Below are positions 1 to 8,716 of a DNA stretch of 64,000 nucleotides, piece after piece. Position 1 is the stretch's first letter; each line of letters starts with the position of its first letter. The stretch comes from Gracilimonas tropica DSM 19535 (lineage in GTDB: Bacteria; Bacteroidota; Rhodothermia; Balneolales; Balneolaceae): positions 101,651-165,650 of the forward strand of contig NZ_AQXG01000004.1 in assembly GCF_000375425.1 (NCBI RefSeq). Direction: 5' to 3'. The position numbers and the translations under genes were made by a program. The notes below the pieces were generated by a model that had not been told where the DNA came from, searched no databases, and saw nothing but the letters and a program-made list of their open reading frames with translations.

Positions 1-736
1 CCCCGATATTATTACCACGAATGCTATTGAATTTCACTTCTGCTGTAGATCCATTATCCATGAAAATACCAACCCCGTTTGTATCAATGGTTGATGCTGT
101 AATGGTAGGAGAAGCATTAATAGGTACCCGAATACCTCCTTGTGTATTCCGATATACCATAGAAGAATCAACGGTATAACTCAAAGACAGATCTGAAAAG
201 ATTCCGTATCCGCCGTTATCCCGAAATGTAGATTTAAAAATATCAGGACTTGAAGCTCTCAGATCAATACCATGCAAATTACTGTACTGAAAAACACTAT
301 TCGTAATATCCACAGCATAAGCCCCGGTAGTGTATGAGATAAGTGCTCCGCCTGTACCTGCTCCTCCATATTCCAGAATTACATGGTCAATGACAGATCC
401 TACATTTGAGTTATTATTGAACCGTATGGTATTCCAATCACCCGGACTTTTGATTGAGGCACTCGATGTGAATAGAATCTCATCAGTCTCTGTACCATCT
501 GCCACTAAAGCTCCATTCACCAATAATGAAGTTCCTGAGTTAAATTGTACTTCCACCCCAGGCTCTATGGTTAGTGTGACCCCGGAAGCAACTGTAACTG
601 TACCCGTTACCTGATATGGACTATTTGCAAGTGTCCATGTTGTAGAAGTTGTGAGTGTATCTGAAACGTTCGTTTGAGCTTGGCTTGCAATGATAGTAAA
701 CATGACAAGCAGGAAAGATAGTAGAAACCTTTTCAT
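1..736 (-). CDS. Secreted parallel beta-helix-type protein, partial (3' end beyond left edge)
   Basis: An open frame runs from an ATG at 736 on the minus strand to the left edge without a stop, giving 245 visible residues. It begins with a clear signal peptide (MKRFLLSFLLVMFTIIASQA, cleavage likely after A-Q-A), so the product is exported. The rest is built of short Asn/Gly/Ser/Thr-rich strands with phrases such as VASGVTLTIEPGVEVQF and ILFTSSA, the usual look of right-handed parallel beta-helix repeat proteins in Bacteroidota. The C-terminus is missing, so a type IX sorting tail cannot be checked, but the two following genes on the same strand have one. The function is unknown; adhesion or polysaccharide binding would be guesses. 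Confidence 0.8.
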   Translation of the reverse strand, partial: MKRFLLSFLLVMFTIIASQAQTNVSDTLTTSTTWTLANSPYQVTGTVTVASGVTLTIEPGVEVQFNSGTSLLVNGALVADGTETDEILFTSSASIKSPGDWNTIRFNNNSNVGSVIDHVILEYGGAGTGGALISYTTGAYAVDITNSVFQYSNLHGIDLRASSPDIFKSTFRDNGGYGIFSDLSLSYTVDSSMVYRNTQGGIRVPINASPTITASTIDTNGVGIFMDNGSTAEVKFNSIRGNNIG

Positions 737-902
737 TTGTACCTGGTTTGATTTAAAATAGTTGTTGTAAAGAAATTGAATAATCAGTGCTTAATCACTA
801 CCCGAATATGTAGTATTTATACTTTACAGAATACAATACGAAAAAGATTTGGGTTTTAGGTCATCGAATCTTCTATTTGTCTACTTTTATGAATCATATC
901 AG

Positions 903-933
903 AAAAAAAGCCGATTCAAGTACTTGAATCGGC
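903..933 (-). terminator. Intrinsic terminator of the FG-GAP gene
   Basis: A perfect 24-nt palindrome (GCCGATTCAAG and its complement, 910-933) is followed on the minus strand by a run of seven T (903-909). It lies 31 nt past the stop of the minus-strand gene ending at 964. Confidence 0.85.
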
Positions 934-963
934 TTTAATACAGTTCGTTTTATTTTCTTTTCT

Positions 964-2787
964 TTATTTGATCAGCATCATCCGTCGTGTTTGGGAGAAA
1001 CTTCCAGCAGAGATCCTGTAGATATAGATTCCGGAGGAGAGATTGCCGGCATCAAACCTCGCCGTATGATTTCCGGCTTGTTTCCTGCTGTTTACAATCG
1101 TGGCAACTTCCCTTCCCAATAGGTCATACACACTTAACCTTACTTCAGCTGCTTCCGGCAGTGCATAGGAAATATTCGTACTTGGGTTAAACGGATTTGG
1201 ATAATTTTGTTTTAATCTAAAGTCTGTTACCCTCTTAGTCACTCGTTCATTCGAAACCGGAACCCCATCAAGGTTATCGATCACGTATAAATATTCCCGC
1301 TCACCAAAAATGTTACCGCCAACAATCATATCCGCAGAATCATCACCATTTAAATCTGCCATATAAACCAATCTCCCACCAATACCACTTGCATTCTCGA
1401 ATTGATCTCTTTCGCCATAAATGGTGAAGCCTTGTTCTTCCGTAAGCTCGAGCAAAGTGATTTCTGCTTCAAGATTATCCTGAGCCCCAAATATCAGATA
1501 GGTGTTTCCCGTTCTTCTGCCATCATCACTGCCTGAACCAATGAGCAGGTCTGCAACACCATCGTTATTCACATCACCGGTAGCAAGCGTTCTTCCAATT
1601 TCATGGGTTTGAAAATCTTCATCACTAATGGTAATCGTTGTAATTCCGCTAATAGAAGACAATGTATCGGTATCAACCTGTAGTACGGAATCCACTTCCA
1701 TTCCCGGGAAAACGTAAATCAAACCGTTAGCATCTCCTGAAGCACCGTCATCATTTATATCACTAAATGGAGCTCCAACAATGAGGTCATCCATACCGTC
1801 GTTGTTCATATCGGCAGTTTCTATGGCAAAACCCATGGCTTCTTCATTGCCTCGGGCATTAATGAACTTTACTTGCCCTTCCTCTAAAGAAAATACATCT
1901 ACATCCTCAGCAGGAAATTCATCCATCCCGTAAATGAGAACCACCATTCCTCGGTCAGAACTATTAGCAGGATCCGTCATTGCAAAATCTACCAAGCCAT
2001 CTCCGTTAAAATCACCGGTTGCGATCTTGCGGTTTGTACTTATGCTGGGATAATCTGCCTCAATTCGGAATACCGTCTCATAGTCTGCAGAGAACTCTAA
2101 ATTTTCTGAGATATCAGTACTCTGAATACCTTCAGTACTTCCATAAACTCCAATTAACAGTTCTCCGCCATTATTCAAAAACAGCAAATCATCAATCTCA
2201 TCCCCGTTTACATCCGCAACATCTACATCCATTCCAAGCCGGTTAGAGTTATTGGCTCCTTCTACGGTAAATCCCTGCTCATTGCTCATTTCGGTTACAT
2301 TTAACTCTGCCTCAAAAGGTTCATCTGTTCCATGAATGATGGTAATGCTGCCTGTATCTAAGGAGCCGCCTCCTGCGAGTCCGATTACGATATCGTCGAA
2401 CCCGTCATCATTAAAATCTCCCGTGGCCAGGGCTACACCATCTTCTGCCTGCTGGCTTGTGAATCCCCGGATACGAAATCCTATGGTACCATCGAAGTCT
2501 GAACCAAAAGATGATGTTCTCAGCTCGGTATCTTCCCGGTCTGCATCTCCAAAAACGACAAACATAGAGGGCCCGGAAGCAAATATAAGATCTTCCAATC
2601 CGTCCCCGTTGATATCACCTGAAGCTGCTGCATTGTAGGAAGCATATTCTAAATAATTGGTAAAACCCATTTGCTCGGTCTCGAAATCGTCGATTTCGTA
2701 ACTGACCTGTGCTAAAACTTCTGTTAATGTGCTTGACAATATCACTATGAGAACAAGTGATTTGATGAATAGTATTGTTTGCTTCAT
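964..2787 (-). CDS. Secreted FG-GAP/integrin-alpha repeat protein with type IX sorting tail
   Basis: 607 residues. A signal peptide (about residues 1-26, ending in VLAQ) is followed by about seven repeats containing the calcium-binding DxNGDGxxD-type loop: [60 protein letters not shown] and [10 protein letters not shown]. This is the FG-GAP/VCBS seven-bladed propeller pattern. The last 80 or so residues are a type IX secretion sorting domain ([29 protein letters not shown], ending MMLIK), so the protein is expected at the cell surface or secreted through the Por system. The tail is nearly identical to that of the next upstream gene. The ligand is unknown. Confidence 0.9.
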   Translation of the reverse strand: MKQTILFIKSLVLIVILSSTLTEVLAQVSYEIDDFETEQMGFTNYLEYASYNAAASGDINGDGLEDLIFASGPSMFVVFGDADREDTELRTSSFGSDFDGTIGFRIRGFTSQQAEDGVALATGDFNDDGFDDIVIGLAGGGSLDTGSITIIHGTDEPFEAELNVTEMSNEQGFTVEGANNSNRLGMDVDVADVNGDEIDDLLFLNNGGELLIGVYGSTEGIQSTDISENLEFSADYETVFRIEADYPSISTNRKIATGDFNGDGLVDFAMTDPANSSDRGMVVLIYGMDEFPAEDVDVFSLEEGQVKFINARGNEEAMGFAIETADMNNDGMDDLIVGAPFSDINDDGASGDANGLIYVFPGMEVDSVLQVDTDTLSSISGITTITISDEDFQTHEIGRTLATGDVNNDGVADLLIGSGSDDGRRTGNTYLIFGAQDNLEAEITLLELTEEQGFTIYGERDQFENASGIGGRLVYMADLNGDDSADMIVGGNIFGEREYLYVIDNLDGVPVSNERVTKRVTDFRLKQNYPNPFNPSTNISYALPEAAEVRLSVYDLLGREVATIVNSRKQAGNHTARFDAGNLSSGIYIYRISAGSFSQTRRMMLIK

Positions 2788-2909
2788 ATCTAATTTCTTT
2801 TGTTGATAATAGTTTTTTGCCCTAATAATTACAGCATGAACAACATATATCTTTTTATATTTACTAAAACTGCATAAAAAGGTAGTTTTTTTAGGATATA
2901 TCTATTCAA

Positions 2910-2921
2910 CTTAAGCTTAAG
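2910..2921. repeat. 12-nt perfect palindrome CTTAAGCTTAAG
   Basis: The palindrome sits in the 277-nt gap between the two T9SS cargo genes, about 120 nt upstream of the FG-GAP gene start. It could be an operator or chance in AT-rich sequence; nothing else supports a role. Confidence 0.3.
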
Positions 2922-3008
2922 CTGCTACAAGTGGATATTCTCAAAAAAGCAGTGTGTGCTATGACAGATAGGTATTCATCATGGGATAGAGTGATTAGTT
3001 TCCCTCAT

Positions 3009-3039
3009 AAAAAAAGCCGATTCAATTTCTTGAACCGGC
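3009..3039 (-). terminator. Intrinsic terminator of the Tyr-rich repeat gene
   Basis: Stem 3016-3025 with 3030-3039 (one A-C mismatch) followed on the minus strand by a T run (3009-3015). The stem sequence is a close relative of the terminator at 903-933, so the duplication of the sorting-tail end seems to include the terminator. Confidence 0.8.
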
Positions 3040-3064
3040 TTTCCAAAGCTAAATTTGGCTTTTC

Positions 3065-5416
3065 TTATTTAATTAGCATCATTTGTCGTGTTTGGGAGAA
3101 ACTTCCGGCTGAGATCCGGTAGATGTAGATCCCGGAGGAGAGGCTTCCGGCATCAAACCTTGCCGTATGATTACCGGCTTGCTTCCTGCTATTGACAATC
3201 GTAGCAACTTCCCTTCCCAACATATCATACACACTGAGTTTGACCTCTGCGGCTTCCGGCAGTGAATAGGAAATATTCGTGCTTGGGTTAAACGGATTTG
3301 GATAATTTTGGGCCAGCTTAAATTCAACGGGTAGTTCTTCGAGTTCATTTGAGGTAGTAAATGAAGCCACTACCGGATCCGAAGCTAAACCAAAGTTTCG
3401 GTTCTCATCTACGGCTATTACCACGTATTCATAGCTCCCCTGTTCTGCCGGTCTGTTGATCTCAATATTTGTCGAATTGGTAAAGCCTAACGAGTTTTCC
3501 AGGTTATATTCACCATCTTCCAATAAGTACACATGATAACCATCTACATCCGGGGCATTAACTGCATCCCAGGTAAAGGTCATGGTATTTTCAACATTGT
3601 TGCTATTCAGATTTACAGAATTAACTTTTGCTGGCGCAATGTTATCTTCAGCGTAGCCCATCATAGAAGGAGTAGCTCCCAAAATAGCCCCACCGGCACC
3701 ATGAATGGTTACCATAAATTGAAAGGAATTATCAGCACCAGGTTCCTCATCCGAGGGTTTGGTATCATACACCGGTACTGTTGCGGTTGAGCCGGCTCCT
3801 TCAAAATATTCGGAGCGATGAATGTTTTCCCAATTCTCTCCATTTTTCACCCAGACTAACCAATATTTGGTATTGATATCGGTACTTCCAACAAGAAGTC
3901 CATCCAAGGCTATTTCAATATAACCACCTTGGTCATTTGGTCGGTCCCCAAGAGAACTGATATTGATAAATGGGGTACTTTCAGGCTTTTCGGTGGTGTA
4001 ATTATATTGCTCATATCCATCGAAATAGGTCGTCTCTCCATAAGAATAAGAGTAAGTCACCTTGGTTCTGTATCCATCTGCATCATACTCATACTCTGTG
4101 GTATTGCTGTAATCCAATACTCCTTCATAGTAATATTTACTGACATCCTTGGTACGATAATTATTTTCATCATACTCGTACTCATAACCGCTTGTAGGAA
4201 TCCATTCTTGAGTATTACTATCCCAATAATAGTTGTAACTGGATAGCATATACCCTTCAGTATTAGCCGCCCAGGTTGTTCTTCCAGAATTGACCCACTC
4301 ACCTAAATCAAAATCATAATATTGAAAGATGCTTTCAGTTTGATACCCATTCTCATCATAGGTATAGAGCCATCTAAATGATGCCTCAAACCAAACTTCA
4401 TTCTCAAAATCCCAATTATGGTAGTTCTCTACTAAAATATTTCCGTTTACATCTGTAGAATCTATATCATATTTAAATTTGTAGGCCAGATCACCGGTTT
4501 CTGTATCATAATCTTCGACTAATTGCTCATCCCAAAAGCCTTCCTCGGTATAGGCGTTGGTTATTTCACGATATACTTCCCAGGCTCCATTCTGCCAATT
4601 GAAGTAGGATGAACCTAACCAAGCTCCTTCCGCATCATAATTGTATTCTCCTTTCCATTCATTATACCATATGTCACCTTCTCTGTATTGATCAACTATC
4701 GAGGACCGGTATCCACTTTCATCGTAGCTATAATTTGACCGATAGTTTTCCGATTCCACCTCACCATATTCGGTAGTGTACATTTCGTAGTAGGCAGCAC
4801 TGGTAAGATTCCCCATTTCATCGATCCAATACTCACTCTCATAAATATCTTGCCAGCCGGTAGATGCATAATCATAGTAATCTTTATATGAATAATATGA
4901 GGTATCAGATGCTAAATTGAACGAACTCACATAGCCGGGCATCCAGTCTCCATCTACATATTGCGCTACCTCATTCTGAGTAATATTTCCATCTTCATCC
5001 TCAGAGTACATATAGTATGCCCTTTCAGATAATACGGCATCCTCCAATGTTCCGCTTTCCTCCCACACATCATACCACATGGACGATTCCAGCCATTTTT
5101 CATTCACTACCTTGCGCATTTTTTTTCGTTGAGCGATTTTTGACTCATTTTCAGCTATCGACAACATGAACCTGGTTTCCAAGTCCATTCCACGCATTCC
5201 TTCTGTCCTAAGCTTTAAATTTTTCAAGAAGGATGCATCATCCCTTGCTACTTTCAGGAACTTTTCTGCCCCCATTTTATCAATCATTGTTTCAATGTTG
5301 CTTTCGTTTTGTAGTACCATTTCTGAATTTTGGGCAAATACATGGCTAGTTCCCATTATTACCACAAAAAAAGACATAGCAAGTACGTAAAGCGAATATG
5401 TAACTTTAGCTTTCAT
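3065..5416 (-). CDS. Secreted Tyr/Trp-rich repeat protein with Fn3-like domain and type IX sorting tail
   Basis: 783 residues. A signal peptide (to about residue 28, SHVFAQ) is followed by a helical stretch (about 30-105) and then, about 105-480, a dozen degenerate repeats of the form YxYDENGYxT...W..Y, extremely rich in Tyr, Trp, Glu and Asp. They recall YD/RHS-type or MORN-like beta repeats but I cannot assign a family. A fibronectin III-like domain follows (about 600-690; AKVNSVNLNSN..MTFTWDAV..VDGYHVYLL), then the type IX sorting tail (last 80 residues). The product is predicted to be exported and surface attached. Its role is unknown; aromatic, acidic repeats could bind carbohydrate or metal, which is inference. 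Confidence 0.85.
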   Translation of the reverse strand: MKAKVTYSLYVLAMSFFVVIMGTSHVFAQNSEMVLQNESNIETMIDKMGAEKFLKVARDDASFLKNLKLRTEGMRGMDLETRFMLSIAENESKIAQRKKMRKVVNEKWLESSMWYDVWEESGTLEDAVLSERAYYMYSEDEDGNITQNEVAQYVDGDWMPGYVSSFNLASDTSYYSYKDYYDYASTGWQDIYESEYWIDEMGNLTSAAYYEMYTTEYGEVESENYRSNYSYDESGYRSSIVDQYREGDIWYNEWKGEYNYDAEGAWLGSSYFNWQNGAWEVYREITNAYTEEGFWDEQLVEDYDTETGDLAYKFKYDIDSTDVNGNILVENYHNWDFENEVWFEASFRWLYTYDENGYQTESIFQYYDFDLGEWVNSGRTTWAANTEGYMLSSYNYYWDSNTQEWIPTSGYEYEYDENNYRTKDVSKYYYEGVLDYSNTTEYEYDADGYRTKVTYSYSYGETTYFDGYEQYNYTTEKPESTPFINISSLGDRPNDQGGYIEIALDGLLVGSTDINTKYWLVWVKNGENWENIHRSEYFEGAGSTATVPVYDTKPSDEEPGADNSFQFMVTIHGAGGAILGATPSMMGYAEDNIAPAKVNSVNLNSNNVENTMTFTWDAVNAPDVDGYHVYLLEDGEYNLENSLGFTNSTNIEINRPAEQGSYEYVVIAVDENRNFGLASDPVVASFTTSNELEELPVEFKLAQNYPNPFNPSTNISYSLPEAAEVKLSVYDMLGREVATIVNSRKQAGNHTARFDAGSLSSGIYIYRISAGSFSQTRQMMLIK

Positions 5417-5589
5417 TTTATTATGTATTAAGTTAGCGGGTCCGAAAACCCAATTAGATATTACCCCAGCTTATACCCCAAGCCGAGCATATATTTTTGA
5501 TATTTCTTTAATAACAATTTTCCTAAAGCATTTCAATGCATAGATATGCAGTAATTGCTAAAGCAGAAACATTTGTTTTAAATCAGTTG

Positions 5590-5597
5590 TACCTTTG
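5590..5597 (+). promoter_or_regulatory. Possible -7 box of the purK-purE promoter
   Basis: TACCTTTG matches the Bacteroidota -7 consensus TAnnTTTG, 36 nt upstream of the purK ATG. No TTG lies at the usual 19-20 nt distance, so this is tentative. Confidence 0.35.
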
Positions 5598-5632
5598 ATA
5601 AGCAGTAACGGAAAAACAAAAAATTAAAATTT

Positions 5633-6793
5633 ATGTCCCGTACCTCCCTCCCGGCAAACCTCAAACTTGGATTTTTAGGCGCCGGTCAGCTGGCACGCAT
5701 GAGTTCCCTTCAAGCTTTTCGTTTTGGAATTCAAGTAGCCGTTTTCTCGGATCGAACCGAGAATGAGCCCATGCAATTTATGACCCCTTTTTCTACTTCC
5801 GGATCATTTGAATCGGTGGATGATATGGTGGCTTTTGCCAAAGATTGCGATGTTATCACCCTGGAAAATGAATTCATCAGCTCCGACATCCTCAAAGAAG
5901 TGCAGGAAAAAAGTGGCACGCCCATTTTTCCATCTCCAGACAGCTTTTCTCTGATCGAGAATAAACTGATTGAAAAACAAACTTTTGAGAATGCCGGAAT
6001 TCCCGTTACTCCCTATAGATTAGTGAAAAGTGAAAGTGATATCGAAGCATTTGGAGAAGAACATGGCTGGCCTTTTCTACTCAAATCTTCCAAGGGCGGG
6101 TATGATGGTTATGGCAATGAAACGGTTAAAGATCTGAAGTCTGCTAAGGAGGCTTTTGATAATTTGGGTGGCAATAAAGGCCGGGATATTGTAGCGGAAG
6201 CTTTCGTAGATTTCACCAATGAAATTGCCGTTCAGGTCGCCCGGAACGAAACCGGTCATGTGGTGTATCCTTGTTGCGAGACGGTGCAGGAAAATCATAT
6301 CTGTGTAGCTGTTTTATCTCCGGCTCCAGTAGAAGAACGGTTTCAAAAAAGAGCTCAGGAATTAGCGCTAAAAGCCACGGAGGCCATTGATGGGAAAGGG
6401 ATTTTTGCCTTTGAATTCTTCCTTACCAAAAATGGCGAAGTTTTGTTGAATGAATCGGCTCCACGACCGCACAACTCCGGTCATTACACTATTGAAGGGA
6501 CCGTGGCTTCTCAATTCGAAAACCATGTTCGGGCTGTGCTGGGACTTCCTCTCGGTTCAACCCAATTAAACAAACCGGCCGTTGCCATGATCAATTTGCT
6601 AGGCACACATCAACGTCCGGCTGAAACGGATCATATCACAGAGGCGCTTAAAACCGAAGACGGGCATCTGCACGTGTATGGCAAGATCGACAGTAAAGTA
6701 GGCCGAAAAATGGCGCATTATACCTTACTTGGAGACAATCTTGAAGAAACCTATAAAAAAGCACTACATGTGACTCGTAAGATTGAGATTTGA
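5633..6793 (+). CDS. purK: 5-(carboxyamino)imidazole ribonucleotide synthase PurK
   Basis: 386 residues, usual PurK length. It catalyses the ATP-dependent carboxylation of AIR to N5-CAIR in purine synthesis (cytosolic). The N-terminal pre-ATP-grasp domain has the typical LGFLGAGQLARM start, the ATP-grasp part contains the LLKSSKGGYDGYGN glycine loop, and the C-terminal part has NESAPRPHNSGHYTIEG, a PurK signature (N-x-x-APR-x-HNSGH). The next gene on the same strand, 62 nt away, is purE, the enzyme that uses its product, so the two form a short operon. The gap between them holds a heptamer tandem repeat. Confidence 0.97.
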   Translation: MSRTSLPANLKLGFLGAGQLARMSSLQAFRFGIQVAVFSDRTENEPMQFMTPFSTSGSFESVDDMVAFAKDCDVITLENEFISSDILKEVQEKSGTPIFPSPDSFSLIENKLIEKQTFENAGIPVTPYRLVKSESDIEAFGEEHGWPFLLKSSKGGYDGYGNETVKDLKSAKEAFDNLGGNKGRDIVAEAFVDFTNEIAVQVARNETGHVVYPCCETVQENHICVAVLSPAPVEERFQKRAQELALKATEAIDGKGIFAFEFFLTKNGEVLLNESAPRPHNSGHYTIEGTVASQFENHVRAVLGLPLGSTQLNKPAVAMINLLGTHQRPAETDHITEALKTEDGHLHVYGKIDSKVGRKMAHYTLLGDNLEETYKKALHVTRKIEI

Positions 6794-6820
6794 AATTCTG
6801 AATTCTGAGTTCTGAATTCT
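6791..6820 (+). repeat. Heptamer tandem repeat (ATTCTGA)x4 in the purK-purE gap
   Basis: Directly after the purK stop the sequence reads about four copies of a 7-nt unit, ATTCTGA / ATTCTGA / GTTCTGA / ATTCTAT. It fills much of the 62-nt spacer. Similar short intergenic arrays of 7-8 nt period occur at 8176, 8684 and 17510. Confidence 0.7.
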
Positions 6821-6855
6821 ATCTTACCGAAAATTAAATTAAAGCAAAAAGCACA

Positions 6856-7341
6856 ATGAGTACACCGATTGTAGGAGTGGTAATGGGCAGCGATAGTGAC
6901 TGGCCCACCATGAAAGAAGCTGCTGATATTTTAGATCATTTTGGAGTGCCTTATGAAAAAAGGGTCGTTTCTGCTCACCGCACGCCGGATGTAATGGCCA
7001 ATTACGGGAAAGAAGCCCGGGAACGTGGGATCAAAGCCATTATAGCCGGAGCCGGCGGCGCTGCACATCTTCCGGGAATGTTGGCAAGTCACACTACCCT
7101 GCCGGTTATTGGTGTTCCGGTAAAAACTACTGCCCTGGGTGGCGTGGACAGCCTTTACTCTATCGTACAGATGCCCAATGGTATTCCGGTGGCTACCGTT
7201 GCTATCGGAAAGGCAAAAAATGCCGGATTGCTGGCCATTCGAATGTTGGGAATGAATGATGAATCGTTGGCTGAAAAGCTGGAGGCCTATCATCGGGAGA
7301 TGGCTGAAGAATCAATGAAGAAGACAGACAATTTAAAATAG
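6856..7341 (+). CDS. purE: N5-carboxyaminoimidazole ribonucleotide mutase PurE (class I)
   Basis: 161 residues, standard class I PurE. It isomerises N5-CAIR to CAIR, the step after PurK. The sequence shows the phosphate/substrate loop [12 protein letters not shown] near the N-terminus, the SAHRTPD motif (about residues 41-47) and [12 protein letters not shown] with the Gly-rich CAIR binding loop. Its immediate neighbour upstream is purK, which confirms the two-enzyme bacterial route rather than the direct class II carboxylase. Confidence 0.97.
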   Translation: MSTPIVGVVMGSDSDWPTMKEAADILDHFGVPYEKRVVSAHRTPDVMANYGKEARERGIKAIIAGAGGAAHLPGMLASHTTLPVIGVPVKTTALGGVDSLYSIVQMPNGIPVATVAIGKAKNAGLLAIRMLGMNDESLAEKLEAYHREMAEESMKKTDNLK

Positions 7342-7390
7342 AATACGACTTTTGCTTCCTGCATTAGTTGTACTTAATGTTCACATAAGC

Positions 7391-7421
7391 TTTGTGAAAT
7401 TCACAAAATAGCGTACTTTTG
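7391..7421 (+). promoter_or_regulatory. Promoter of the RRM gene with an overlapping palindrome
   Basis: TTG at 7392-7394, 19 nt, then TACTTTTG at 7414-7421, an excellent match to the Bacteroidota TTTG-N19-TAnnTTTG promoter. A palindrome, TTTGTGAA-A-TTCACAAA (7391-7407), covers the -33 element, the right place for a repressor or activator site. Confidence 0.65.
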
Positions 7422-7490
7422 AAGTTGGAATCACGATCTAACTTGTGATGATCATTTTTCCAATTTCAATTTTAAACACACTTAGACATT

Positions 7491-7736
7491 ATGAACATTT
7501 ATATCGGAAACCTGAGTTATGGCGTTTCCAGTGATCAACTTAGAGAAGTTTTTGAGGCTTACGGTTCTGTAAGTTCAGCAAAAGTAATTACTGACCGTAA
7601 TTCGGGGCGTTCTAAAGGATTCGGTTTTGTAGAAATGGATAACAAAGCGGAAGCAGAAGCTGCCATTGAACAATTGGATGGGGCAGAAATTGATGGACGT
7701 CCTGTTAAAGTAAACGAAGCAAAGCCTCGTAATTAA
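7491..7736 (+). CDS. Single-RRM RNA-binding protein
   Basis: 81 residues, one RNA recognition motif and nothing else. RNP2 is IYIGNL (residues 3-8) and RNP1 is KGFGFVEM (42-49), with the aromatic residues used for RNA stacking present. Small glycine-poor RRM proteins of this kind are common in Bacteroidota and cyanobacteria (Rbp family) and are thought to act in cold response or post-transcriptional control. It is monocistronic: a good promoter lies about 70 nt upstream of the start, with a palindrome over its -33 box, and an intrinsic terminator follows. Confidence 0.93.
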   Translation: MNIYIGNLSYGVSSDQLREVFEAYGSVSSAKVITDRNSGRSKGFGFVEMDNKAEAEAAIEQLDGAEIDGRPVKVNEAKPRN

Positions 7737-7761
7737 ACGTACGCTTATTTCTTTTTTACTC

Positions 7762-7794
7762 AAGCCTTTCTCATTTCGGGAAAGGCTTTTTTAT
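7762..7794 (+). terminator. Intrinsic terminator of the RRM gene
   Basis: Stem AAGCCTTTC (7762-7770) with GAAAGGCTT (7780-7788), followed by a T-rich run, 25 nt after the RRM gene stop. Confidence 0.85.
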
Positions 7795-7857
7795 TGGGTA
7801 ACTTTTTGGTGTGAATTCAGTACGAACACGCAACTTTCAATCAACGGAGTTTTTATT

Positions 7858-8178
7858 ATGATCATGACCACTACAAATACCATCGATCACAAAACCATCA
7901 AAACTTATAAAGGTATTGTGACCGGAGAAGCGATTCTTGGGGCAAATATCTTTCGGGATTTTTTTGCAGGCATTCGTGACATCGTTGGAGGGCGTTCCGG
8001 GGCTTATGAAAAGGAATTACAATCAGCCCGTAAATTGGCTTTTGAAGAAATGGAGATGAAAGCCAACAGTGTAGGCGCAAATGCCATTGTAGCCATCGAC
8101 ATTGATTACGAAACCATCGGTGCCAACGGAAGTATGCTGATGGTTTCTGTTAGCGGTACGGCGGTTTTGGCAGAATGA
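7858..8178 (+). CDS. UPF0145 (YbjQ-like) protein
   Basis: 106 residues. The sequence matches the YbjQ/UPF0145 family throughout: [30 protein letters not shown] (split here as [11 protein letters not shown] and VGGRSGAYE), then ARKLAFEEM and a terminal beta-rich VSVSGTAV. The family forms a small pentameric or decameric alpha/beta fold and has been called a heavy-metal-binding domain, but its biochemical role is not settled. The start could be the first ATG or the second (MIMTTTN). The gene stands alone; its stop codon directly joins the left octamer repeat array. Confidence 0.9.
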   Translation: MIMTTTNTIDHKTIKTYKGIVTGEAILGANIFRDFFAGIRDIVGGRSGAYEKELQSARKLAFEEMEMKANSVGANAIVAIDIDYETIGANGSMLMVSVSGTAVLAE

Positions 8179-8210
8179 TTAAGTGATAAAGTGATGAGTG
8201 ATGAAGTGAG
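8176..8210 (+). repeat. Octamer-like repeat array, left end of the four-helix-bundle unit
   Basis: Units of AAGTGATG/AAGTGATT type: TGATTAAGTGATAAAGTGA then TGAGTGATGAAGTGAG. The array begins inside the UPF0145 stop codon. The reverse complement of this array occurs at 8684-8714, on the other side of the pseudogene, and a related inverted pair lies at 17510-17610. Confidence 0.7.
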
Positions 8211-8213
8211 TTT

Positions 8214-8618
8214 TTAAACTTTATGGGCTGTTCTTCTATCAGAAATCATATTCAATAAGAGTTTTATGATTTTTGTGATCAAGTAAATTCTTTTTGAGGC
8301 TAACTCAGGAGTTAGAATATGTCGGCTCTTGAAATACCATCCTCTTGCTTCTGGAGCAGAACCAAAAGCAATTTCATAAAATCGGGCTTTCTCTTTATTA
8401 GAGATTCTGGAATAACCCTCCGAAATATTAGCACTTATAGATCCACTTGATCTAATTAACTGGTCGGCCATAGAAAAATATTTGCTTTGAATTATTTGCT
8501 GGGTATCAAACCAGCACAAATCAGCCAAATACAAAGAAAGGCGTTATGCTTCGATTCTCTATAAAATATCATTCTTAAGATCAGGGTGAACTTGTTCTTC
8601 CCATTCTGTATAAATCAT
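8214..8618 (-). pseudogene. Four-helix bundle protein (S23/IVP family), two in-frame stops
   Basis: The minus frame from ATG 8618 to the stop at 8214 is 134 codons. It reads as a full-length four-helix bundle protein of the family related to 23S rRNA intervening-sequence proteins: MIYTEWEEQVHPDLKNDIL, stop, RIEA, stop, then RLSLYLADLCWFDTQQ and ADQLIRSSGSISANISEGYSR, and a C-terminal helix. The stops are TAG at codon 20 (8559-8561), where homologues have Trp (TGG), and TAA at codon 25 (8544-8546), where homologues have Tyr (TAT or TAC), so each is one base from sense. There is no frameshift. Inverted octamer arrays flank it at both ends. It could instead be expressed from the TTG at 8534 as a 106-residue fragment, but that would lack the first helix. 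Confidence 0.8.
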
Positions 8619-8683
8619 AGCTCTTCTTTTTGTTATAGTAAGAGCTACGAAAAACTAATTCCTTAAAATATTTTAATAAAAAT

Positions 8684-8714
8684 ACTTCATCACTTTTCAC
8701 TTAATCACTCACAC
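8684..8714 (-). repeat. Octamer-like repeat array, right end (inverted) of the four-helix-bundle unit
   Basis: The reverse complement reads GTGAGTGATTAAGTGAAAA then GTGATGAAGT, aligning with the left array at 8176-8210. It ends three nucleotides from the dnaJ stop codon, so the unit exactly fills the space between two convergent genes. Confidence 0.7.
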
Positions 8715-8716
8715 TC

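Noticed and set aside
8214-8534. Intact 106-codon four-helix-bundle gene starting at TTG 8534
   Set aside because: Homology continues in the same frame upstream through two stops to ATG 8618, so the short frame is the rear part of a pseudogene.
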